This document shows, in pieces, positions 41,120 through 48,206 of a stretch of DNA of 51,479 bases. This stretch comes from Prevotella sp. (GTDB lineage: Bacteria > Bacteroidota > Bacteroidia > Bacteroidales > Bacteroidaceae): positions 1 to 51,479 of the forward strand of contig JAEEQB010000030.1 in NCBI GenBank assembly GCA_016285075.1, written 5' to 3'. The notes beneath the pieces were generated by a model that saw only the letters and a program-made list of their open reading frames with translations, had not been told where the DNA came from and searched no databases. The number at the start of each line of letters is the position of its first letter. Within the stretch, counting starts at the first letter, position 1. Made by a program: the position numbers and the translations under genes.

Positions 41120-41737
41120 ATGAAGAAAATTTTTACTGCCATTGTGGCAATGATGCTGGCTGTGCCTTCTTTCGCACAGTATAGCAGCGGTGGTTTCGAA
41201 CTGGACAAGGAAAACCTCTACTATGGAGTACGCATTGGTCTGACGGCTGCCAACCTGAGCGGCGACGATATTGATGCCGACACGAAGGTGGGTATGGCGA
41301 TGGCTGGTGTTGTGGGTCTGCGCCTGTCGAGCACCACTCCCGTGTTCCTTGAGAGTGGTCTGTACTACAGTGAGCGTGGTGCCAAAGACATTGGTTACAC
41401 CAACCTGGAGGTTCCTGTTTTGATCAAGTATGGTATCAAGGCTACTGACGAGATTGCTATCCTGCCGTTTGTCGGTCCTTATTTCGCACGTGCCTGCTGG
41501 GGTAAGACGAAGCTCGCCGATGTAGGCGGTACGAGTGTGAAAGTGGGAACATTCGATGAAAAGAAGTGGATTGGTCTGAACCGTATGAACATGGGCTTCA
41601 AGCTTGGTTGCGGTGCTGAGTACAACAAGCTGTATCTGGAGGTAGGCTACCAGATTGGTGTGACCAATATCTCTAAGAAAGACGATTTGTCCATCCATTC
41701 CAACGCCTTCTTTGCCAATTTCGGCGTGAATTTCTAA
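41120..41737 (+). CDS. Small outer-membrane beta-barrel protein (porin-family type)
   Basis: 205 residues. Signal peptide MKKIFTAIVAMMLAVPSFA-QYS. The mature chain alternates short amphipathic strands with turns (e.g. 'YGVRIGLTAANLSG', 'VFLESGLYYSERGAKD', 'LEVPVLIKYGIKATD', 'LGCGAEYNKLYLEVGYQIGV') and ends in an aromatic residue (G-V-N-F), typical of eight-stranded barrels of the OMP_b-brl_2 group common in Bacteroidetes. The role is unknown. Single-gene unit: own promoter and a strong terminator at 41781-41828. Confidence 0.85.
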   Translation: MKKIFTAIVAMMLAVPSFAQYSSGGFELDKENLYYGVRIGLTAANLSGDDIDADTKVGMAMAGVVGLRLSSTTPVFLESGLYYSERGAKDIGYTNLEVPVLIKYGIKATDEIAILPFVGPYFARACWGKTKLADVGGTSVKVGTFDEKKWIGLNRMNMGFKLGCGAEYNKLYLEVGYQIGVTNISKKDDLSIHSNAFFANFGVNF

Positions 41738-41780
41738 TTGCGCCAGAATGGACTCAAGGCTAGGAAAGTAAAACGCATAT

Positions 41781-41828
41781 AAGTACTATTGTCGGCTCAC
41801 ATGCCGATGATAGTACTTATTTTTTTCC
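41781..41828 (+). terminator. Terminator after the small beta-barrel gene
   Basis: AAGTACTATTGTCGGC pairs with GCCGATGATAGTACTT (16 bp with two G-U pairs), 6-nt loop, followed by ATTTTTTTCC. Confidence 0.85.
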
Positions 41829-41880
41829 CAGTACGGCAGTAGGGGTCTTTTCTGATGCCGATGTCGTGCTGTCCGCGGAG

Positions 41881-43380
41881 ATGGAACTGAAGGAGAAACA
41901 GACCGACGCTTACAGCCACGTGCTCAAGTATACGGGCATTTTCGGTGGCGTACAGGGACTCAATATTCTGGTGGGTCTTGTACGCAACAAGCTCATTGCC
42001 GTCATTCTTGGACCTGAGGGCATGGGGCTGGCATCACTGTTTAACTCTGTGGTCAATTTCATCTCTCAGGCCACCAACCTGGGACTGTCGTTCAGCGCTG
42101 TACGCCACGTGTCAGAGCTGTTTGACAGGGGCGACGAGGCCGAGATAGCCCACTTTGTGAAGGTGGTGCGTGCGTGGTCGCTGCTGACGGCGCTGGCAGG
42201 CATGCTTGTGTGTGTGGTGGCGGGCCCCTTGCTGAGCAGCTATACCTTTGCCTGGGGTGACCATACGCTGCACTTCATGCTGCTGGCTCCTGCCGTGGGG
42301 CTGCTGGCCATTACGGGTGGCGAGACGGCCATCCTGAAGGGTGCACGACGGCTGAGGTCATTGGCGGTGGTCCAGGTCTATTCCGTATTGACGGCGTTGG
42401 TTGTCTCCGTGCCCGTCTACTACCTCTTCGGACAGGCAGGCATTGTGCCTGTCATTGTGCTCATGGCCTTGGCCACCATGTTGCTCACCATCTACTATTC
42501 CCTTCGTCTCTATCCCTTGCAGTTGCGAGGTGCCCGTGGTGTGCTGGGCGAGGGCATGGGCATGGTGCGTCTGGGCGTAGCCTTTGTGGTGGCAGGCATC
42601 ATGGGCAGTGGTGCGGAAATGATCGTACGTTCGTTTCTCAACGTAAGCGGCGAACTCGATACCGTTGGTCTCTACAATGCTGCCTATATGCTCACCATCA
42701 CCTATGCAGGCCTGGTGTTCTCGTCCATGGAGGTGGACTTCTTCCCCCGTCTGTCGGCCGTAGGTGTCGACTGCCATCAGCTCAGCCTTACTGTGAACCG
42801 CCAGATAGAAGTGTCGCTGCTCATAGTGTCGCCCATGTTGGCTGCGCTCATTGTCCTGCTGCCCGTGCTGGTGCCGCTGCTGTTCAGTGCAAAGTTCGTG
42901 CCCATGGTGCCAATGGCCCAGGTGGCGGTGTTCTCCATGTATCTGAAGGCGGTCTCGCTGCCCATCTCCTATACCAACCTTGCCCGCGGCAATTCCTTGG
43001 GATACCTGCTGATAGAGGCTGTCTATGACATCATCCTGGTGCTGCTCATCGTTGTGGGCTACCGTTACCTGGGGCTGCTGGGAACGGGTGTGGCGCTGGC
43101 CTTGTCCTATCTCGTCGACCTGTTCATTGTCTATCTCTATACCCACCGTCGTTACGGCTATCGGCTGTCGGGGGCGGTGGTGCGCTATGCCACCCTACAG
43201 CTGCTCCTGGGCGCAGGTGTCTATGCCGCTGTCCATGTCATCGACCATTGGGTGGGGTGGCTGGCAGCGGTCCTGTTGGTGGCTCTCAGCCTGGCTTATT
43301 CCCTCTTCGTGCTTCATCAGAAGACCTCGCTGTGGAGTGCCCTCACCATGAAGTTCAGAAAACGCTTCCGTCATGGCTAA
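41881..43380 (+). CDS. Polysaccharide flippase of the MATE/MOP type (Wzx-like)
   Basis: 499 residues from the ATG at 41881; a GTG at 41866 in the same frame is possible. About 12-14 hydrophobic helices span the whole protein. The N-terminal signature 'YTGIFGGVQGLNILVGLVRN' followed by 'LGPEGMGLASLFNSVVNFIS' is that of O-antigen/lipooligosaccharide translocases, which flip lipid-linked sugars across the inner membrane. Overlaps the downstream glycosyltransferase by 8 bp (ATGGCTAA), so the two are translationally coupled. The pair looks more GC-rich than the neighbouring genes. No polymerase or other glycan genes accompany it. Confidence 0.88.
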   Translation: MELKEKQTDAYSHVLKYTGIFGGVQGLNILVGLVRNKLIAVILGPEGMGLASLFNSVVNFISQATNLGLSFSAVRHVSELFDRGDEAEIAHFVKVVRAWSLLTALAGMLVCVVAGPLLSSYTFAWGDHTLHFMLLAPAVGLLAITGGETAILKGARRLRSLAVVQVYSVLTALVVSVPVYYLFGQAGIVPVIVLMALATMLLTIYYSLRLYPLQLRGARGVLGEGMGMVRLGVAFVVAGIMGSGAEMIVRSFLNVSGELDTVGLYNAAYMLTITYAGLVFSSMEVDFFPRLSAVGVDCHQLSLTVNRQIEVSLLIVSPMLAALIVLLPVLVPLLFSAKFVPMVPMAQVAVFSMYLKAVSLPISYTNLARGNSLGYLLIEAVYDIILVLLIVVGYRYLGLLGTGVALALSYLVDLFIVYLYTHRRYGYRLSGAVVRYATLQLLLGAGVYAAVHVIDHWVGWLAAVLLVALSLAYSLFVLHQKTSLWSALTMKFRKRFRHG

Positions 43381-44368
43381 GGTCACCGTGCTCGTTGCCG
43401 TCTATAATGCCGGGCAGTACTTGCCTCAGTGTCTCGACTCCCTGAAGGGGCAGACCTTGCACGACATCCAGGTGGTGTGTGTCGACGATGCGTCTACCGA
43501 CAATTCCCTTCAGCTGCTGACCGAATGTGCTCTCGGCGACCCTCGGTTCGAGGTGGTACGTCTGCATCAGAACGCAGGGCAGGCCCATGCCCGCAACCAG
43601 GGGCTGAAGCTGGCCACTGGGCGTTACGTCTGCATGGTCGATGCCGACGACTGGCTCGAGCCCGATGCGCTGGAGCTCGCTGTGCAGCAGATGGACAGCC
43701 AGACCGACTGTGTGCTCTTCAGCCTGCACTACGATTATGCCGACGGACGCTCCGAGCCCTATCCCATGGAGCCTTTCACCACACTTACGGGCGAAGAGGC
43801 ATTCCGGCTGAGCCTCACGTGGAAAATCCACGGGCTTTACATGGTGCGTGCCGACATTCACCGCCGCCATCCCTATGACGAGACCTGCCGCCTCTATAGC
43901 GATGACAATACCACGCGTATCCACTACCTTGCCTCACGACAGGTGCGCCTGTCTGCAGGCATATACCATTACCGCCAGCACCAGGACTCCATGACCCACA
44001 GGGTGGACGTGAGACGTTTCGACTATCTGCGTGCCAACGAGAGCATGCGCCGCCAACTGATGGAGCTTGGGGTGGGGCAGGCTGTCCTCCATGAATACGA
44101 ATGCCACCGCTGGCTCAACCTGGTAGGGGTCTACATGTTCTACTACTTCCATGGAAACCAGCTCAGCAAGCCCCATCGCAGCTATGGTCTCTCTGAGCTC
44201 CGCCGTACGTGGGAGACCATCGACCGCAGTGCCCTTCCCCCATCGCTCACCCGTAAGTTCGGCTACCATCCCTGCCACTGGTGGTGGATGTTCCGCATGG
44301 AGGAAAACCTCTATTTCTTCCTTCGCCGCCTGCTTGGCAGAAATCCGACTGCCATCCGCGCCCATTAA
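43373..44368 (+). CDS. Family 2 glycosyltransferase
   Basis: 331 residues. GT-A motifs: 'MAKVTVLVAVYNAGQYLPQC' at the start, 'VVCVDDASTDNSLQLL' (about 35-50), 'GQAHARNQGLKLATGRYVCM' and the DxD-type 'VDADDWLEPDAL' near residue 90. The C-terminal region is rich in His, Arg and aromatic residues ('YHPCHWWWMFRMEENLYFFL'). It should transfer a sugar to the lipid-linked glycan handled by the flippase with which it overlaps. Donor unknown. Confidence 0.87.
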   Translation: MAKVTVLVAVYNAGQYLPQCLDSLKGQTLHDIQVVCVDDASTDNSLQLLTECALGDPRFEVVRLHQNAGQAHARNQGLKLATGRYVCMVDADDWLEPDALELAVQQMDSQTDCVLFSLHYDYADGRSEPYPMEPFTTLTGEEAFRLSLTWKIHGLYMVRADIHRRHPYDETCRLYSDDNTTRIHYLASRQVRLSAGIYHYRQHQDSMTHRVDVRRFDYLRANESMRRQLMELGVGQAVLHEYECHRWLNLVGVYMFYYFHGNQLSKPHRSYGLSELRRTWETIDRSALPPSLTRKFGYHPCHWWWMFRMEENLYFFLRRLLGRNPTAIRAH

Positions 44369-45022
44369 CGAGTCTTTTTATCTCTCCCGTGGGCGAGAAA
44401 ATTTTCTCTCGTAGGGGCGCAGATTCTCATCTTCATTGACGTGACAAGTGAAGTGCAAGAGCGAATGCAGAGCCGAGCTCGCTCGAGCTATGCTGAGCCG
44501 CAGCCTTCACTCGCTATGCATCTCCAAATGCATTGCAAAGGTACAAAAGATCCAGATGCAAAACAAGCATTTCTTTCATTTATCTCAGATTTATTTGAAA
44601 TGTTAAAATGACGAACGAAGCAAGAGTAGAGTCAAACAAATTTACTTATTTTGAACTATGCCTTGCAAGGAGGAATTCGACGAAGTCAAATGTTGAGATT
44701 TCGGGAAACGTGCTTTCACGGTGTTCTTGCTTAGGCAAGCGACCAAAGGTCGAGCGACGCAGTTACGCAGTTACGCAGTTACGCAGTTGCATTTACCGCC
44801 GGCGAAGTTTCATTTTTCTAATGGATATTTATATTATATTATATATATAATATATTATATATATAATATAAAACTTTTATTTCTTCCAAAAGTCACAATC
44901 CCGTTACACCTTATGCAACTGCGTAACTGCGTAACAGTGTCGCTCGACCTTTGGTCGCTTGCCTAAGCAAGAACTGCGTCCTGGTTTTCCGCGTTATGTA
45001 GTGGCTGCATTTATACAAAAGA
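44369..45022. other. Repeat-rich spacer
   Basis: No convincing gene. Contents: a 14-bp palindrome GAGAAAATTTTCTC (44395-44408); a GAGC/GCTC-rich stretch (44455-44520); a minus-strand TACCTTTG box (44536-44543) with no well-spaced -33 and no gene downstream on that strand; and the long inverted repeat at 44723-44974. Confidence 0.6.
44723..44974. repeat. Long inverted repeat with AT-rich core (possible MITE-like element)
   Basis: Outer arms 44723-44757 and 44940-44974 are perfect 35-bp inverted repeats, each holding two mini-hairpins (CTTGC-TTAG-GCAAG and GACC-AAA-GGTC). Inside them, tandem 9-bp units (ACGCAGTT...) occur about four times on the left and about twice, inverted, on the right. 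The centre includes about 45 bp of alternating A/T (TATATTATATATATAATATA type). No open frame for a transposase; no flanking target duplication could be confirmed by eye. Confidence 0.85.
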
Positions 45023-45086
45023 ATCAAGGGGACAGGTTGTTTGAATGAATTCAATTGAATTCATTCAAACAACCTGTCCCCTTGAT
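45023..45086. repeat. Perfect 64-bp palindrome without a loop
   Basis: ATCAAGGGGACAGGTTGTTT begins the left half; the right half is its exact complement, meeting at CAA|TTG (45054/45055). It ends 20 bp before the small ORF at 45107. Part of the arm (AACCTGTCCCC) also occurs at about 39786 next to the GxxExxY repeats, and is inverted here. Confidence 0.95.
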
Positions 45087-45106
45087 ACCACCTAAAAAAT
45101 AATTCT

Positions 45107-45457
45107 ATGGCATATTACGACCTGATTTCAGAGAACGACGAAAGCACCGTTGTTGCTGAGTTTGAGAACGGATTCTTCGCTGTAGATTCTCCTTTTTTGA
45201 GCGAGAAGAACTTGGAAGACCAGTTTGTGGCTCAGTTAGGCACTCAGGAATACGAATTCCTGCCTGTCGGCACAGAGGCAGAACTGATAGGCAATCTGCG
45301 TCACCAGTTGGCGATGCCAAGGAGACGGGTTCATGACACCTCCTCCATGGTATCAGAAATCGACCGTCTCGTCTATCAGCTCCAAGACCTGACAGAAGAA
45401 GTTCCGAGCTTCTTGCGCTCCGTTGGTGCTCAGGCGCTTCGCGGAGGTCTCGCCTGA
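45107..45457 (+). pseudogene. Likely restriction-modification remnant: HsdR N-terminus joined to a methylase-like C-terminal motif
   Basis: 116 codons. Residues about 1-69 (with 'FLSEKNLEDQFVAQLGTQEY', 'EFLPVGTEAELIGNLRHQL') resemble the N-terminal domain of type I restriction subunit R ('LE-x-x-F-I-x-x-L-x-x-Q-G-Y-E-Y-L...L-I-x-N-L-R-x-Q-L'), which normally exceeds 800 residues. The stretch at about 83-96 ('SEIDRLVYQLQDLTEEV') resembles the C-terminal E-I-D-x-L-V-Y-x-L-Y-x-L-T-x-E-E motif of restriction-linked DNA methylases. The domains needed for activity are absent, so I read it as a deletion scar. It could alternatively be a genuine small protein. Recognition is by pattern memory, not by a search. 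Confidence 0.5.
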
Positions 45458-45483
45458 GCACCTTATAAAAATATGCGAAAAAA

Positions 45484-45515
45484 TTTGGTTTTTCGCTCAC
45501 TTTTTCGTACCTTTG
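45484..45515 (+). promoter_or_regulatory. Promoter of the lipoprotein series
   Basis: TTTG (45484-45487), a 20-bp gap, TACCTTTG (45508-45515). The spacer TTTTTCGCTCACTTTTTCG resembles the spacer of the Rpn promoter at 472-503. Transcript start near 45521, giving a leader of about 160 nt before the first lipoprotein. Confidence 0.7.
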
Positions 45516-45535
45516 CAGGCACATACTGATAGGAA

Positions 45536-45658
45536 ATGAAGAAATAGACCATTGACTATGCCTGTGAGCTGTATTATATCAACGGCCGTAAGTTCATCCT
45601 CGGTCTGGAGGCCGGTTCGAAGCCCGAGCTACATGCCACTGATAATCTTGCATACTAA
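45536..45658 (+). pseudogene. Short leader ORF interrupted by an in-frame TAG
   Basis: After AGGAA, ATG AAG AAA is followed at once by TAG (45545-45547); the same frame then continues for 36 codons (T-I-D-Y-A-C-E-L-Y-Y-I-N-G-R-K-F-I-L-G-L...) to TAA at 45656. Codon choice looks natural. Either a broken small gene or chance. It occupies most of the leader between promoter and first lipoprotein gene. Confidence 0.35.
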
Positions 45659-45680
45659 TTAAAACAAAAATTATAATAAG

Positions 45681-48164
45681 ATGAAGATTAATAAGTATTT
45701 CAACGCAGTGCTTTCAGCCGTTTTCGTAATGGGACTGGGCATGGGCGTCGCATCGTGCAGCGATGACGACAAGAGTGATGATAATAGTGGCAGCGGTGAG
45801 AAGACCGAGGCCGAGTTGGAACAGGAGGCGCTGGGCTGGTCGCTCATCACCCAGCTGACCGACGAGCGCAAAGCCCCCGAGGGCTGGGAGAATATGACCT
45901 TCAAGCCGACGATAGGCTCTCCCGTGGAGGGCGATCCCTACACCCGTGTGGTGGCTACGAACACCATGGAGTCGGCCGCAGCTCGTTTCGCCGAACTGGC
46001 CGATAATCCCCCGGGATTCAGCGAGGCCACTTCCGGCTATAGCTATACCATCGAGGGCATGGGCAAGCTGAGCTATCAGCGTGGCTCAGAGAGTGGGCAG
46101 TACCTGGCACAGGTGACGGTGGAACTGAAGCAGGTGCCCTACCTGAAGAGGATCCTCTACCAGACCCCCGAGCAGCGCGGTAACAACAGCACCTTCTCCG
46201 GCACGGCCTATTACCGCTTCGGCGACGTGGTGATGGATGGCGAAGGCTACTACTGGATCTGCGTTCGTCCGGCCTTCGGCAAGGAGGGCAAGCAGGACAG
46301 CCACTGGCTGTGTCTGAGTCGTACACTTCCCGAGAAGAATCTGGAACCCTACAAGACCAGCACGGGCAATCAGAACTACCTTCCCACCGGCCTTGGCTCA
46401 AGCACGAAGCACATGCAGAACGGCGCGGAGATGTTCTACGCCATGCTGCATCCCGACGACTGGCACAACAACCTGAGCGGCTCTCCGAAGCCCGCCATGT
46501 TCGATGACTTCAGCACCAAGAACTACCAGTATCACAACATTTACTTTTGGCAGCTTGTTTGCAAGGCCTGGCAGGATCAGGATCTCTTCGGCAGGGTGCT
46601 GGGCGTCTCAAAGGAGCAGCTTGACGGCGGTCTCTCCAATGGTCTGCATTTCCTCTATAGTGGCTACTCCTGGTGGTGGAAGACCTCTTGGTGGTGTACT
46701 CTTTATGAGGCCACCTACAAGAACGGTACTGGCAAGAAGTCGAACATGCACGACGCTGCAACATCCAAGTTGAAGAAGGACATGCACGACATCATCGTCG
46801 ATGCCAAGGCTGGCGATAAGGTTGGAACGGTCAACGGCAAGTTCTTCGACAACGACAACGCCGTGCGCTGGTATGCGCGCTACAAGACAGGCGCACAACT
46901 CAGCAGCAATGGCAACTACAACGAGAAGACTGCCATCAGCGGTGTTCAGGAAGTATATGTCTATAATAGACTGCATGGGGTTGACCTGAACGATGAGCCC
47001 GAGGTGACTACCAAGGATATGACGATGGGAGATGGTGAGACTTACTATGGCGACTCCTACTATCGTATAGGCGACGTGGTGAAGGATGAGGACGGTGCCC
47101 TCTGGTTCTGCGTTCAGCTTTCAGGCGTTCCAGAGATAGTACGCGATGAATATCTGGAGGATGGTGTAGAAGCGGTTTACAACAAATATAAGATGAGAGT
47201 GTTGCCCAGTCAGTACTCTTGGTTCGTTAGTCTCACCCCCAAGGGCAACAGCAGCCAGTCGCTCTTCGAGGGCGACGGCCAGCAGTATTACACCAACCTG
47301 CCTACCATCAACCAAGCTAAGTATATTTCACATATCTTTGCCTACATACTTTGGGATGGCCTTTGGAGCAAGACTGGTGAAAGCTCATCGCTCGGCAAGA
47401 CTTATAGGAACATTCTCCAGTACGCCAAGGTTGACCTGACCAAATTGGTTGTTCGCCGCGACAGTTTGTTCGATGCAGGCACAAATGGTGCCCAGACTAA
47501 CCATTTACAGAATTGTTTTGTAAATCTCGCCTATAGCGATGCCAGCAATGCCGCCCAGCAGAAACAATCCTATATGCGCTGTATCATTGACGGCTGCGGA
47601 CTGGATACTGATGATAATGGAAATTTAAAACCAGGCAGCCGCATGAATTATGACAGGATGCAAGACAGCTATACTACAGGCAACTACACCACAAAGATGT
47701 ACATACAAGACGTGGGCAACATCAATATGGTACGTCAGTATGCCTATGACCCGTGGGTTACACTGCCCTGGTACACTCTTGGTAATATGGGACCAGACCA
47801 GAAAGATGGCGAAGCCACTGACATCTATCCTCATGAAAAGATCTTGGAGGGACGATATTCGCAGGCTGTACCCGAAAGGTTCCTTTGGGACGAGCAGAAG
47901 GTTGACTATAGTAACCCTGAGTTAACGTCGATGTACAAGGAGCCTATCACCATACTCCGCGTGATGCGGGTGAAGGATCGTGGTCTAAAACCCACCGAGA
48001 GCGTTGATGGGAAGAAACTGACCGAGGAATTCCTCTGTCCGTATGATGGCCAGCGTGATATATATGGCAATATGGCGGGGTTCATGAGCAACTTAGGTGA
48101 TATTCCCTTCTTTTTTAATGGCAATAAGTATAAAGCGAAGGATATTCCCTACCTTGGGCAATAA
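45681..48164 (+). CDS. Surface lipoprotein of unknown function, paralogue 1
   Basis: 827 residues. Signal peptide with lipobox G-V-A-S-C (Cys26), then SDDDKSDD, an acidic stretch that matches the Bacteroidetes surface-export signal. Two internal copies of a G-D-V-V-x-D-x-x-G-x-x-W-x-C motif (residues about 181 and 464), each preceded by Y-Y-R and followed by a W/F-(L/V)-(C/S)-L strand. The middle is very rich in aromatic residues ('YSGYSWWWKTSWWCTLYEAT', about 330-350). Residues about 34-413 are almost identical to the next gene, also at DNA level; afterwards the two diverge. No family is recognised. The gene follows a -33/-7 promoter. Confidence 0.85.
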   Translation: MKINKYFNAVLSAVFVMGLGMGVASCSDDDKSDDNSGSGEKTEAELEQEALGWSLITQLTDERKAPEGWENMTFKPTIGSPVEGDPYTRVVATNTMESAAARFAELADNPPGFSEATSGYSYTIEGMGKLSYQRGSESGQYLAQVTVELKQVPYLKRILYQTPEQRGNNSTFSGTAYYRFGDVVMDGEGYYWICVRPAFGKEGKQDSHWLCLSRTLPEKNLEPYKTSTGNQNYLPTGLGSSTKHMQNGAEMFYAMLHPDDWHNNLSGSPKPAMFDDFSTKNYQYHNIYFWQLVCKAWQDQDLFGRVLGVSKEQLDGGLSNGLHFLYSGYSWWWKTSWWCTLYEATYKNGTGKKSNMHDAATSKLKKDMHDIIVDAKAGDKVGTVNGKFFDNDNAVRWYARYKTGAQLSSNGNYNEKTAISGVQEVYVYNRLHGVDLNDEPEVTTKDMTMGDGETYYGDSYYRIGDVVKDEDGALWFCVQLSGVPEIVRDEYLEDGVEAVYNKYKMRVLPSQYSWFVSLTPKGNSSQSLFEGDGQQYYTNLPTINQAKYISHIFAYILWDGLWSKTGESSSLGKTYRNILQYAKVDLTKLVVRRDSLFDAGTNGAQTNHLQNCFVNLAYSDASNAAQQKQSYMRCIIDGCGLDTDDNGNLKPGSRMNYDRMQDSYTTGNYTTKMYIQDVGNINMVRQYAYDPWVTLPWYTLGNMGPDQKDGEATDIYPHEKILEGRYSQAVPERFLWDEQKVDYSNPELTSMYKEPITILRVMRVKDRGLKPTESVDGKKLTEEFLCPYDGQRDIYGNMAGFMSNLGDIPFFFNGNKYKAKDIPYLGQ

Positions 48165-48206
48165 TACTGATATTATATAAACATAACATAAATGTGATGA
48201 TGTATA

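Noticed and set aside
42358..43146. Antisense frame of 262 codons over the flippase gene, His/Gln-rich
   Set aside because: Mirror of hydrophobic codons of a membrane protein; no start context or motif.
41881..44368. Recently acquired glycan island
   Set aside because: The flippase and glycosyltransferase look more GC-rich than neighbours, but only two genes are present, no mobility genes flank them, and I could not measure composition.
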